This document shows, one piece after another, positions 17,904-26,958 of a DNA stretch of 64,000 nt (position 1 is the first letter of the stretch; each line of letters opens with the position of its first letter). The DNA is from Flectobacillus rivi. Lineage in GTDB: Bacteria; Bacteroidota; Bacteroidia; Cytophagales; Spirosomataceae. The stretch spans positions 453,418 through 517,417 of the forward strand of contig NZ_JASHIE010000002.1 in the NCBI RefSeq assembly GCF_030056655.1, written 5' to 3'. The notes beneath the pieces are model-generated. The model was not told the origin of the DNA and made no database searches. It was given only the letters and a program-made list of their open reading frames with translations. The position numbers and the translations under genes were made by a program.

Positions 17904-18671
17904 ATGAAATTCTATAAATATCAAGGTGCTGGAAATGACTTTGTCGTGATTGATGACCGCGATAAAAGCTTTCCTGTTTCTCAAGAATTAATTGCTCAAA
18001 TGTGTCATCGTCGTTTTGGTATCGGTGCCGACGGATTGATGCTTTTGCAGAGTGACGAGCAATATGACTTCCGAATGGTCTATTTCAACTCTGATGGTAC
18101 CGAAGGCTCTATGTGTGGCAATGGTGGTCGTTGCTTGGTGCGTTTTGCACATGATTTGGGCGTTATTGGCGACCAAACTACGTTTATTGCCGTCGATGGA
18201 GAACATGAGGCATCTGTAAACCCTGCTACCATTTCATTGAAAATGATTGATGTAAAAGGTGTTGAAAAAACCGAAAAATACGACTTTATGAACACAGGTT
18301 CTCCACACTATGTCGAATATGTGGAAAACCTTGCGGAATATGATGTTTATTCACACGGAAAAGGTATTCGTTACGGTGAACCTTTTGTGAGTAAAGGCGG
18401 AACCAATGTAAACTTTGTAGAAGTTACAGGTCCTAACGCTCTTTCGGTACGCACTTATGAGCGTGGCGTTGAAGACGAGACGTATGCTTGCGGAACAGGC
18501 GTTACAGCTTGTGCTTTATCGGCAAATCTTCGTTTAGGATTTGAAAATGCCATCGACGTAAAAGTATTGGGAGGGGATTTAAGAATTGAATTTACCAAAA
18601 CTGGTGAAGATAGTTTCGAAAATGTTTACCTCATTGGTCCAGCAGTAAAAGTATTTGAAGGAGAATATTAG
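17904..18671 (+). CDS. dapF: Diaminopimelate epimerase
   Basis: I start the gene at 17904 (MKFYKYQGAGNDFVVID, 255 residues). The open frame runs 159 bases further upstream, but that stretch is a family B repeat, not coding. Both catalytic cysteines are present, in MCGNGGRC and ACGTGVTA. GTNVNFVEV and YERGVEDET are also typical. The enzyme interconverts LL- and meso-diaminopimelate for lysine and peptidoglycan synthesis. It may be co-transcribed with ispF if the repeat does not terminate transcription. Confidence 0.96.
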   Translation: MKFYKYQGAGNDFVVIDDRDKSFPVSQELIAQMCHRRFGIGADGLMLLQSDEQYDFRMVYFNSDGTEGSMCGNGGRCLVRFAHDLGVIGDQTTFIAVDGEHEASVNPATISLKMIDVKGVEKTEKYDFMNTGSPHYVEYVENLAEYDVYSHGKGIRYGEPFVSKGGTNVNFVEVTGPNALSVRTYERGVEDETYACGTGVTACALSANLRLGFENAIDVKVLGGDLRIEFTKTGEDSFENVYLIGPAVKVFEGEY

Positions 18672-18746
18672 GAAGTATGAGTGATGAATTGTGAGAGATG
18701 AGTCTTCCCAAGTTTTAAGGTTGGGTTTATTCTCCTCATTTTCATC

Positions 18747-18944
18747 AATATGAGTCATCCCGAATTTAGCGATTTAGTGATTTAGCGAGTGAGTGATTAT
18801 GTAAAAAGCAGTAGAGACGCAATGATTGCGTCTTAAGCCAAGTCATATCTAGTCTAGTAGCATCAAAAAAGCGGTCGAAAACTATTTTTCGACCGCTTTT
18901 TTGATAAAAATCCCAATACTAAAAATTCGGGATGACTCATGTTT
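18747..18944. repeat. Dispersed repeat family A, copy 2
   Basis: It sits in the 338-base gap between the convergent dapF and GNAT genes. The outer ends (tatgagtcatcccgaattt / aaattcgggatgactcat) are inverted repeats. The inner stem is a perfect 20 bp (18862-18881 / 18886-18905) with a ctat loop and A/T flanks. A 28-base segment with agacgcaatgattgcgtct is shared exactly with copy 1. Just outside its right end gatgctactatgctag is an inverted copy of an internal segment of copy 1, so the full element may be longer than the ends given. Confidence 0.8.
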
Positions 18945-19009
18945 GATGCTACTATGCTAGAATACAAAATTTAATATAATCACTCAGTCGCTTCAATCTT
19001 TAAATTCAT

Positions 19010-19525
19010 TTATACCCCTCTCAAAACAACATATAAATATCCATCATAACATCGTCCTTCTTTGATGATTGATTTTGGCTGAATGGATTCCAGTTGGTAC
19101 CCTCCTCTTTCTAGCACTTTTTGCGATGCTTTGTTAGTATCAAATACACCTGCAAAAATTCGTTGAATCTGTGGAAAATGCTCGAATGTATAAGTCGTCA
19201 TTTGCTTAAGAGCCTCAGACATAATACCTTTCCCCCAATATTCTTCACCAAGCCAATACCCTATTTCGGCTTGACACTCATAAATATCCTGCCCCAAAAT
19301 TATACCGATACATCCCACTGCAGCATCATCGACGCATATAGCCAACGACGTGTAGGGTGGTTTTTGACTTTTGTTAAAATCAATCCACCAAACAGCATCA
19401 TCATGCGTATAAGGGCTGGGAAAGATATTTCTCAAATACTTGGCAACATTGGGATTATTGGCGTGTTTGACCAGAGCGTTTTCATCTCCTTCTCGAAATG
19501 CTCTGAGTGTAAATATTGTGGACAT
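19010..19525 (-). CDS. GNAT N-acetyltransferase (RimJ/RimL type)
   Basis: The 171-residue protein opens with the typical TLRAFREGDENALVKHANN. It has IGYWLGEEYWGKGIMSEAL, the acetyl-CoA pyrophosphate-binding region, and RIFAGVFDTNKASQKVLERG, both hallmarks of Acetyltransf_3. Members acetylate ribosomal protein N-termini or small amines; the target is unknown. It stands alone, convergent with dapF. Confidence 0.9.
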   Translation of the reverse strand: MSTIFTLRAFREGDENALVKHANNPNVAKYLRNIFPSPYTHDDAVWWIDFNKSQKPPYTSLAICVDDAAVGCIGIILGQDIYECQAEIGYWLGEEYWGKGIMSEALKQMTTYTFEHFPQIQRIFAGVFDTNKASQKVLERGGYQLESIQPKSIIKEGRCYDGYLYVVLRGV

Positions 19526-19715
19526 ACGACGTTTTCTGGTTTCTTTATTTCTTTAGCGACTCTCTGCCTTTCGGCACTATTCTCCTTTTACTAACAAATA
19601 TTTCATTAACTTTTTGAAAATACGTATATTCAGGATTAGTATTTGCTAGACTTTCATCAATAGCTTGTGATAAAATGCTTAAAAGTAGTTTGCAAAACTC
19701 ATTTCCCATTATACT

Positions 19716-21611
19716 ATGTCCAAAAATCGTAAACCTGCCAAAACCATTGCTCAACCCAAACCTTCTGGCGCAAAACTCGAGACAAATCTCGCTACTGATA
19801 CCTCCACGTCTTGGCAATTTTATTTAGGAATTGTTCTGCTGTTGGTCATAGTACTTATTGCTTTTGTGGGTGGATTCAATCATCAATTTGTAGACTGGGA
19901 TGACCATGTGTATATCGAAAATAATTATTTGGTAACGCAACCTTCAGGGCATTGGTTAGAAGCTTGGAAGAGCCATGTGGCACTCAACTATCACCCACTA
20001 ACTATTTGGTCTTTGATGCTCAATGCCAGTATTTGGGGAAGTACTTCAGCCAAATCATTTATCGTGACAAACTATTTACTTCATAGCATCAATGTATTGT
20101 TGGTAGGATATTTAGCCTTTTTACTCAGTAATAAAAATAAAATAGTTGCCTTGTGGGTAGCCCTCATCTACGGAATTCACCCAATGCGTGTTGAGTCTGT
20201 AACGTGGGTATCTGAGCGCAAAGACGTCCTTTATGGGCTATTCTTTTGGGCTGCTTGTATTGTATACGTACAGTATTTACAGAAAAACAAAAACGCCAAA
20301 TTAGTTTGGACATGGGTACTATTTGTTCTATCCTGTCTCTCAAAAGCACAAGCGGTGGTATTGCCTGTGGTTTTACTACTGTTGGATTATTGGTACGACA
20401 GAAAGTTGGAGCCTAAAGTATTAGTAGAAAAAATACCATTCTTTATGGCATCGTTGTTATTTGGACTAATCGCTGCTAATATTCAAGCAGGAGGTGATTT
20501 CCATGGGATGATACATGCTATTGGCGAACAAAAAACTGCCTTAGATTTGAAAGTATTTACCTTTAGTGAACGCCTCCAGTTTGCAGGATACGGCTTTATG
20601 ATGTATTGCTATCACCTACTTTTACCATTACAACTCTCTCCTTTTTATCCTTACGAAAGTACTGGCACTCACGCGCAATTTTATACTGTAGGGCTGGTTT
20701 TCACGATTGTTCTACTGATTTTAGCAGGGGTATTTTATAAAAAAAGTAAAACTTTCTTCTTTGGAATAGCCTTTTTTACCATAACAGTAGCACTCGTTTT
20801 GCAATTTATCTCAGTAGGCGCAGCTATTATGGCTGACCGTTATACCTATATCCCATATTTTGGTTTGTTGTTGGCCATTGCACTCGGCTTGGTATATATC
20901 CAACAAAAATCACCACAACTTGGACAAATCGTATGGACAATAGCCTTTTTATTTGGTGGTTTTTGTTTCGTCCAGACTAAAGCACAAGTGGCTATTTGGG
21001 AAAACACAGGTACCTTGTTTGGCGCCATCATACAGCGTTACCCTGATGATTATCGTGCTTATTATACACTAGGGAAATATCAAGGTGAAAAAGAAGGAAA
21101 ACTAGAGGAGTCTATTGCCAATAATCTTAAAGCAATTGAACTAGGTTATAAAGGCGATACTGGCCCTTGGGAAAACTTGGGAACAGCCTACGGAATCAAA
21201 GGTGATACGCCAAAAGCGTTACAATATTTTGATGAAGCCATCAAAAGAGGCACCAAATCAGGCGAGACTTATATGAACCGAGGAATTGCCTATTTTACTC
21301 TTCAACAACCCCAAAAAGCTATTCCCGATTTTGAAAAATCCTTGACCATGCCAAATCGAAAAAAAGCTCAAGCATTAACGATGTTGGGGGCATCCTATAT
21401 TTCAACAGGCAACCCTAAGAAAGCATTGGAAGTGTTAAACGAACTCATCAAATCGGAAACTCAAGTAGATTATTCGGCCTATCTCAATCGAGGTATTGCT
21501 CATCAGCAATTAGGACATAATGCTGAAGCCGAAGCTGATTATCGCGTTGTTTTAGCCCAACAACCCAACAACTCTGTAGCCTTGCAAAACCTTAAAATAA
21601 TGGGCAAATAA
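19716..21611 (+). CDS. TMTC-like polytopic membrane protein with C-terminal TPRs (candidate GT-C glycosyltransferase)
   Basis: This 631-residue protein has one helix near residue 35, then FVDWDDHVYIENN, an acidic first-loop motif as in GT-C/O-mannosyltransferase-like proteins. About ten more helices follow, with GIHPMRVESVTWVSERKDVL, a signature of the TMTC/PMT-like bacterial group. From about residue 455 there are TPRs (EESIANNLKAIELGYKG, KALQYFDEAIKRGTKSGETY, AEADYRVVLAQQPNN). By analogy to TMTC proteins it may transfer a sugar from a lipid donor outside the membrane. Activity is inferred, not shown. Confidence 0.8.
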   Translation: MSKNRKPAKTIAQPKPSGAKLETNLATDTSTSWQFYLGIVLLLVIVLIAFVGGFNHQFVDWDDHVYIENNYLVTQPSGHWLEAWKSHVALNYHPLTIWSLMLNASIWGSTSAKSFIVTNYLLHSINVLLVGYLAFLLSNKNKIVALWVALIYGIHPMRVESVTWVSERKDVLYGLFFWAACIVYVQYLQKNKNAKLVWTWVLFVLSCLSKAQAVVLPVVLLLLDYWYDRKLEPKVLVEKIPFFMASLLFGLIAANIQAGGDFHGMIHAIGEQKTALDLKVFTFSERLQFAGYGFMMYCYHLLLPLQLSPFYPYESTGTHAQFYTVGLVFTIVLLILAGVFYKKSKTFFFGIAFFTITVALVLQFISVGAAIMADRYTYIPYFGLLLAIALGLVYIQQKSPQLGQIVWTIAFLFGGFCFVQTKAQVAIWENTGTLFGAIIQRYPDDYRAYYTLGKYQGEKEGKLEESIANNLKAIELGYKGDTGPWENLGTAYGIKGDTPKALQYFDEAIKRGTKSGETYMNRGIAYFTLQQPQKAIPDFEKSLTMPNRKKAQALTMLGASYISTGNPKKALEVLNELIKSETQVDYSAYLNRGIAHQQLGHNAEAEADYRVVLAQQPNNSVALQNLKIMGK

Positions 21612-21640
21612 AAGTAATGAGTTGTGAGTTGTCCTTGCCT

Positions 21641-21685
21641 AAAGAGTAAAGTTTGCTTATCCCGTGAAATAACTTTACTCTTTTT
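21641..21685 (+). terminator. Terminator after the TMTC-like gene
   Basis: A 13-bp perfect stem (aaagagtaaagtt / aactttactcttt) with a 17-base loop is followed by a T-run. It lies 30 bases past the stop codon. Confidence 0.8.
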
Positions 21686-21912
21686 CTACTTTTCCTTATT
21701 GTTATAGTTGTTATCTTTAGCCAATTCAATTTTTCTTCTTGTTGTTGACACTCTTTCCTTTAGGTTTTTACCCGAACAGATTTAAAGAAATATTTATCAA
21801 ATTCTTGTTGTAAATCACATTTTGTGTCTTACTTTCCTAAAAAATAATGGTTCTAAGTAACATAAAAGTATTTAGAAAAGCGTTTTGTCAAGGGAGCAAA
21901 CACTACATAGAT

Positions 21913-22944
21913 ATGAATAAAATATACCTTCTTACACTTTCATTAATACTGTTGTTGGGAAAGGCAGGACATGGACAGTCATTTTTATCTTTTGGTAAAA
22001 ATAAATCTAGAAGTACAGAAAGTAAACTTTACGAAAAGCACTCTTCTGTGGCATTTGGCTTGGGAACAAGTCATTACTATGGTGACTTGGCGCCCTATTA
22101 TCGTATTATTCCTTCTTTCACCCAAGATATCAGATGGAATGTAGGTGCCGAATGGGAACGCTATTTGTCTCCACATTGGGGCGTTCGAGTGGGTTTATCA
22201 TGGATACGCATTGCTGGCGATGACAACAAATTTCAGGGTGTGGCAGGAATGGAAAGTTTTTTTATGCGAAACGCTCATTTCAGAAATGATGTGAAAGAAT
22301 TGTCTGTGGTAGGTGTATATCAATTGGTCAAACAAAATCGCAACTATCGTGCTCGTACCAAGCTTATGCCTTATTTGTTTGCAGGAGTTGGGGTGTTTCA
22401 TCATAACCCTATGGCAAAAGCGCCTCAAGGCATTAGTATTCCAGCAGGACAATGGACGAGTCTTCAGCCACTGGGTACCGAAGGACAAGGCTTACCAGGA
22501 TATGCTTCTCCTTACAAGCTCATTTCGGTCAGTATTCCTGCGGGTATTGGTATCAATTATAAAGTGAATCAAAATTGGGATTTTGGAGTAGAATTTAGTC
22601 TGAGATATACGCTAACAGATTATCTAGACGATGTAGGAGGACCTTATGTTTTGCCCCAAGATGTTCAAGACCCCAATACCTTGGCATTTAGTCACCGAGA
22701 ATTAGAAAGCACATCCATCACTACGGGTCGTGACCGTTTACCAGAAATTCGTCAGTGGTTTGTTAATGCAGGTTTTACAGCATACGCCGACCCAAATACC
22801 CCCATTAATCCAAGAGATGCGGCGGTATTTTACAGTGGTAATTCTCGTAATGCGACAGGAAATATAAACGATAGTTTTTTAATGACTCGTATCAAGCTAG
22901 TTTATCACTTGATGCCAGCTGTAAAATGCCCTCCATTGAGATAA
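21913..22944 (+). CDS. Outer-membrane beta-barrel protein (DUF6089-like)
   Basis: I start at 21913 (MNKIYLLTLSLILLLGKAGHG, 343 residues), because a signal peptide begins there; the 22 codons upstream look non-coding. The mature chain has alternating strands typical of small barrels: SVAFGLGTSHYYGDLAPYY, WNVGAEWERYLSPHWGVRVG, LMPYLFAGVGVFHHNPMA, DFGVEFSLRYTLTDYLDDVG. The GTSHYYGDL start and the DYLDDVGG motif are seen in the DUF6089 family common in Bacteroidota. Function is unknown. Confidence 0.82.
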   Translation: MNKIYLLTLSLILLLGKAGHGQSFLSFGKNKSRSTESKLYEKHSSVAFGLGTSHYYGDLAPYYRIIPSFTQDIRWNVGAEWERYLSPHWGVRVGLSWIRIAGDDNKFQGVAGMESFFMRNAHFRNDVKELSVVGVYQLVKQNRNYRARTKLMPYLFAGVGVFHHNPMAKAPQGISIPAGQWTSLQPLGTEGQGLPGYASPYKLISVSIPAGIGINYKVNQNWDFGVEFSLRYTLTDYLDDVGGPYVLPQDVQDPNTLAFSHRELESTSITTGRDRLPEIRQWFVNAGFTAYADPNTPINPRDAAVFYSGNSRNATGNINDSFLMTRIKLVYHLMPAVKCPPLR

Positions 22945-22962
22945 TAAACCCTATTTTTTAGC

Positions 22963-23007
22963 ATAAAGGCGTTTTAGAATTCAAGTTCTAAAACGCCTTT
23001 ATTTTTA
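22963..23007 (+). terminator. Strong intrinsic terminator
   Basis: A 17-bp perfect stem (left arm 22963-22979, right arm 22986-23002) with a 6-base loop is followed by tttttaat. It lies directly after the outer-membrane protein gene. Confidence 0.9.
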
Positions 23008-23370
23008 ATAAAAATCGTTGATAAAATCTCGAAGATTATGGTTTTTAGTTTGTTTTTGAAGCTAAAACGCTTAATTTAGTGTAAGCAATCGGCTCGATGA
23101 GCAGAGTACTGTGGCCCGAAATGTGAGGTCGGTTTGTTGATTTTAATAGATTTTTCAAGATTAATAGACTATATCCTTCGTAGTGTTATTGTATTTCTGC
23201 CTCTTTCCTGTCAAAATGCCTTAATTATTAACCCAAAAACAATCACAATTTTGACCACTATTCATAGAAGTGATGATTTAAGAGTATCTATCATATAAAA
23301 GTTTGTACGAGTCGTTTTTTTGCTTTTCAATGAAATTCTCATTTTTCAAATTTTTACATGTAGTGTATTT
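23008..23370. other. Non-coding stretch with a G+C-richer core
   Basis: No gene is supported between the terminator and repeat copy B2. Bases about 23080-23140 are richer in G and C than the surroundings and contain a small hairpin (gctcgatgagc). This could be a small RNA or the upstream region of the rel gene. I cannot name it. Confidence 0.3.
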
Positions 23371-23556
23371 CTATATGGTTAATTAGGGTTGTACAAAGGA
23401 TTTCAAACTATTGCAGATTGGGGATTTCTGATTTCGGAAATGAATTAAAATACCTTTATTTTTTACAAAATATAGAAGATTATACTTCCGAAATCCAACA
23501 TCCGATATCCGAAATAAACAGTTTCATAACCCTTCGTACAGTACTATATGGTTAAT
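23371..23556. repeat. Dispersed repeat family B, copy 2, bracketed by 13-bp direct repeats
   Basis: The core arms gggatttctgatttcggaaa and cttccgaaatccaacatccg enclose an A/T-rich centre. The ends carry related inverted sequences (ttgtacaaaggattt at left, aacccttcgtacagtac at right). A perfect 13-bp direct repeat, ctatatggttaat, lies at 23371-23383 and 23544-23556, as a target duplication would. The element lies 50 bases before the rel gene and may affect its promoter. Confidence 0.75.
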
Positions 23557-23606
23557 AACTAATTTCTGTTAACGCTTTTCCACTTTAGTCCCCCAACTGT
23601 GTTAAT

Positions 23607-25862
23607 ATGTCCGTAGAAGCTGTAGCGATAGACTTAGAATTAGAAAAGAAGGAAATCCTTAAACGGTACAGAAAATTACTCGCAAGTGCCAAGCCCTATC
23701 TTCGTGATAATGATGCCAAGTTAATCAAACAAGCATTTTTGATGTCGGTCGAAGCGCATAAACACATGCGTCGTAAATCTGGAGAACCTTATATCTACCA
23801 CCCCATTGCGGTAGCGCAAATTTGTGTGGATGAGATAGGGCTAGGAGCCACGTCCATTATTTGTGCCTTGTTACACGATGTAGTCGAAGATACTGAAGTA
23901 ACACTCGATGAAATTTCGGAGCAGTTCGGCTCCAAAGTTGCCAAAATTATCGATGGCTTAACCAAAATTTCAGGCGTATTTGAGCATGGTTCTTCTCAAC
24001 AAGCAGAGAATTTCAGAAAAATGCTTTTGACGCTTTCTGACGACATCCGAGTAATCCTGATCAAACTTGCCGACCGCTTGCATAATATGCGTACGCTCAC
24101 AAGTATGGCGAGAGATAAACAATTAAAAATTAGCTCAGAAACTTTCTATCTGTATGCTCCTCTAGCACACCGCTTGGGTTTGCATGCTATTAAATCTGAA
24201 CTAGAAGACCTTTGTTTAAAATATACCGAACCAGAAGCTTATAAAGAAATAGCTAAAAGGCTCAAAGAGACCAAGGCATCCAGAGAGAAGTTTATCCAAA
24301 ACTTTATTCGACCTATCGATAAAGGACTTCAGGATATGAGCTTCAAGCATGTCATAAAAGGACGCCCAAAATCTATTTATTCAATTCATAATAAACTCAA
24401 AAAGAGCAATGTACCTTTTGATGAGATATATGATTTGTTTGCCGTTCGGGTTATTTTGGATGTTCCCAAAGAACAAGAAAAAGCGGCTTGTTGGGCGGTA
24501 TATTCAATGGTGACTGACCATTACAAACCCAACCCTGACCGTTTGAAAGACTGGATCTCAAACCCTAAATCCAATGGATATGAATCATTACATACCACTG
24601 TAATGAGTTCAGGGAAAAAAGGTCGCTGGGTCGAAGTACAAATCCGTACCACACGTATGGACGAGATTGCAGAAAAAGGCTTTGCCGCCCACTGGAAATA
24701 CAAAGGCAACGATACTCGTACCAATAAGGCTTTTGAATCGTGGTTATCGCAGATTCGTGAAGCATTAGATTCTTCTGACAAAGCCCAACAGTCGGCCGTC
24801 GAATTGGTCGATGATATTCGTAGTAGTTTGTACAACGAAGAGGTATTTGTATATACGCCAAAAGGAAAACTTATCGTTCTCAAAGAGGGTGCTACGGCTT
24901 TAGACTTTGCTTTTGAAATCCACACAGAAGTAGGTGCTCGTTGTATCGGTGCCAAGGTCAACAATAAGTTAGTGCCATTGAGTTACAAACTCAAAACGGG
25001 TGATATCATTGAATGTATGACTTCGGCAAAACAAAAACCATCTGAAGATTGGTTAGGTTTTGTCGTAACCACCAAGGCCAAGTCACGTATTAAAGACTAT
25101 ATCAAAGAAGCCAACAAACAGCACGTAATTGTTGGGCGTGATATGGTAGAACATCGTTTGAAAATTCTTGGGGTAAATGTACTCACCTTAGAAGTGACCA
25201 ATCAGCTAAGAGCCTACTTTAATGCCAAAGATGCCAATGATTTGTTCTATCGCTTTGGAAAAGGGTATATCCAACTCGATGAGCTAAAACGCTGGAAGTC
25301 TGACCGAGAATCCCATGAGCGTAAGCAAGCGGCTAAGAGTATTCAGGAGCCATTAACCAATACTAAAAACTTGGTAAAAGAGCTCAAGAAACTTCATGGC
25401 GACCGCAAAGATGCCGATGCTTTGTTGATTGGAGAAGATATGGATAAGATAGATTACACGCTAGCAAAATGTTGTAATCCAATCGCCGGTGACGATGTAT
25501 TTGGTTTTGTAACCATCAACGAGGGTATCAAAATTCACCGTACCAGCTGTCCTAATGCTCCTGAATTATTGTCAAGACATGGCGACCGCGTTCTAAAAGC
25601 AGTGTGGGCATCTAAGATAGAAATGTCTTTTGTGGCACATTTGATTATCAAAGGAACCGACCGTATGGGTTTGATGAACGACGTTACCAGAGTAATTTCT
25701 CAAGACTTGCAAGTCAATATTCAAAATCTTTCAATTGGTGTAAAAGATGGCATTTTTGAGGGAAAAATTGCATTGATGGTAAACAATACGGGGCATCTAG
25801 AAAAATTGGTAAACTCATTAGAACAAGTAAGTGGCGTTGTAGAAATCGAGAGAGGGGAATAA
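23607..25862 (+). CDS. Bifunctional (p)ppGpp synthetase/hydrolase (RelA/SpoT family)
   Basis: The 751-residue length is typical of Rel. The hydrolase HD domain shows H65 and LLHDVVEDTEV (H90-D91). The synthetase region has RPKSIYSIHNKLKK and RLKDWISNPKSNGYESLHTT. RLKD is the RXKD form found in bifunctional enzymes rather than the EXDD of RelA. A TGS domain (VFVYTPKGKLIVLKEGATAL) and a C-terminal ACT domain (MSFVAHLIIKGTDRMGLMND) follow. It makes and degrades the stringent-response alarmone. Family B repeats flank the gene on both sides. Confidence 0.96.
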   Translation: MSVEAVAIDLELEKKEILKRYRKLLASAKPYLRDNDAKLIKQAFLMSVEAHKHMRRKSGEPYIYHPIAVAQICVDEIGLGATSIICALLHDVVEDTEVTLDEISEQFGSKVAKIIDGLTKISGVFEHGSSQQAENFRKMLLTLSDDIRVILIKLADRLHNMRTLTSMARDKQLKISSETFYLYAPLAHRLGLHAIKSELEDLCLKYTEPEAYKEIAKRLKETKASREKFIQNFIRPIDKGLQDMSFKHVIKGRPKSIYSIHNKLKKSNVPFDEIYDLFAVRVILDVPKEQEKAACWAVYSMVTDHYKPNPDRLKDWISNPKSNGYESLHTTVMSSGKKGRWVEVQIRTTRMDEIAEKGFAAHWKYKGNDTRTNKAFESWLSQIREALDSSDKAQQSAVELVDDIRSSLYNEEVFVYTPKGKLIVLKEGATALDFAFEIHTEVGARCIGAKVNNKLVPLSYKLKTGDIIECMTSAKQKPSEDWLGFVVTTKAKSRIKDYIKEANKQHVIVGRDMVEHRLKILGVNVLTLEVTNQLRAYFNAKDANDLFYRFGKGYIQLDELKRWKSDRESHERKQAAKSIQEPLTNTKNLVKELKKLHGDRKDADALLIGEDMDKIDYTLAKCCNPIAGDDVFGFVTINEGIKIHRTSCPNAPELLSRHGDRVLKAVWASKIEMSFVAHLIIKGTDRMGLMNDVTRVISQDLQVNIQNLSIGVKDGIFEGKIALMVNNTGHLEKLVNSLEQVSGVVEIERGE

Positions 25863-25865
25863 AGA

Positions 25866-26104
25866 ATATTTCGGATTTGGGATGTTTGATTTCGGATTTA
25901 AGATTTTTTAAAAACAATCCAGCATCCCATATTAGTACTGTACGAAGGATTTCCAACTATTACAGATTTGGGATTTCTGATTTCGGAAAAAGTAAAATAT
26001 CTTGATTTTCGCAAAATATAAATAAAAAGGTAGGTTACATTTCCGAGATCCAACATCCGATATCCGAAATAGATAGTTCTTGTAATCTTTCGTACACTAC
26101 TAAT
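25866..26104. repeat. Dispersed repeat family B, copy 3 (best terminal inverted repeats)
   Basis: It fills much of the 413-base gap after rel. A half-copy (25869-25930, tttcggatttgggatgtttg and onward) precedes a full unit at 25931-26104. The unit's ends, attagtactgtacgaaggat plus t and its complement ending at 26104, match at 19 of 21 positions. Inside are the family arms gggatttctgatttcggaaa and tccaacatccgatatccg. The remaining gap, 26105-26275, holds the upstream region of fur; no clear box is seen. Confidence 0.8.
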
Positions 26105-26275
26105 CTACGATACAGACTAAAGCTTTCTTATAAATTTCCATTTTAATGTGAAAATGAGTTATTTTGTATTAAAGAATAGATTTAGTCTAAAATTGAATCT
26201 TCATGAATTATTGAGTGTTTAGTTTTTGGACATTGAACCAGCTTTTCATAAACTAATCACCGAAGCCATTAAACA

Positions 26276-26776
26276 ATGCCATCAAACGCTAATTTGGAGG
26301 CTGTAAAGAAAATTTTTACAGCATATCTTGAAAATAAAGGGCTGAGAAAAACGCCAGAACGCTTTGCGATTTTGGAAGAGATTTACTCACGTGACGACCA
26401 TTTTGATGTGGAGGAGCTTTATATTTCGATGAAGAATAAGAAGTATCAGGTTTCGCGTGCAACTGTGTATAATACCCTAGATGTATTAGTAGAATGTGAT
26501 TTGGTTTCCAAACATCAATTTGGAAGAAATATTGCACAATACGAAAAATCTTATGGTCGTCGTCAACACGACCACTTGATTTGTACAGACTGTCACCATG
26601 TAACTGAATTTTGCGATCCACGTGTCCAAACAATTCAGTCGATGGTGGGCGAAATGCTACAATTCAATGTAATGCACCACTCTTTGATTTTTTATGGTTC
26701 ATGTACCAAAACGGATTGTGAACATAAAAAAGCTCTTCAACAACAGCTTTCTGTTAATGGCGAATCCGACCATTAG
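26276..26776 (+). CDS. Fur-family transcriptional regulator
   Basis: This 166-residue protein has the winged helix RKTPERFAILEEIYSRDDHF and VSRATVYNTLDVLVECDLV. The dimerisation/metal domain has the HHDH-like RRQHDHLICTDCHH with a CxxC structural zinc site, and a second cysteine pair at SCTKTDC. It is likely an iron- or peroxide-responsive repressor; Fur cannot be told from PerR on sequence alone. A hairpin terminator follows, and purA is next. Confidence 0.93.
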   Translation: MPSNANLEAVKKIFTAYLENKGLRKTPERFAILEEIYSRDDHFDVEELYISMKNKKYQVSRATVYNTLDVLVECDLVSKHQFGRNIAQYEKSYGRRQHDHLICTDCHHVTEFCDPRVQTIQSMVGEMLQFNVMHHSLIFYGSCTKTDCEHKKALQQQLSVNGESDH

Positions 26777-26780
26777 AAAG

Positions 26781-26822
26781 GAATTCTCTGAAGTATCATA
26801 AGTATAATACCTCAGAGAATTC
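26781..26822 (+). terminator. Terminator after the fur-family gene
   Basis: The stem gaattctctgaagtat / atacctcagagaattc (15 of 16 pairs) has a 10-base loop. It begins five bases after the stop codon. The T-run is weak. Confidence 0.7.
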
Positions 26823-26866
26823 TCAAATTTCCTCCATAGATAAGGGCTTTTCCTAATAAGATTAGT

Positions 26867-26942
26867 TATCTTTGCCTTTCATTTCGTACCGCAGGCAATG
26901 GCCTGTAAAATTTCGTAACTCTAAATACGGGCGTAGCCTGTG
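26867..26942 (+). promoter_or_regulatory. purA promoter box and structured leader
   Basis: TATCTTTG at 26867-26874 fits the TAnnTTTG -7 box. The transcribed leader would hold two small hairpins, caggcaatggcctg (near 26893) and acgggcgtagcctgt (near 26927), before the ATG at 26959. No known purine riboswitch core is seen. Confidence 0.45.
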
Positions 26943-26958
26943 ATACCAAGTAATAAAA

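Noticed and set aside
19545..19709. 54-codon minus-strand frame starting MGNEFCKLLL between the GNAT and TMTC-like genes
   Set aside because: The composition is protein-like, but the start lies only six bases from the divergent TMTC-like ATG, leaving no room for promoters. I could not decide and left it out.
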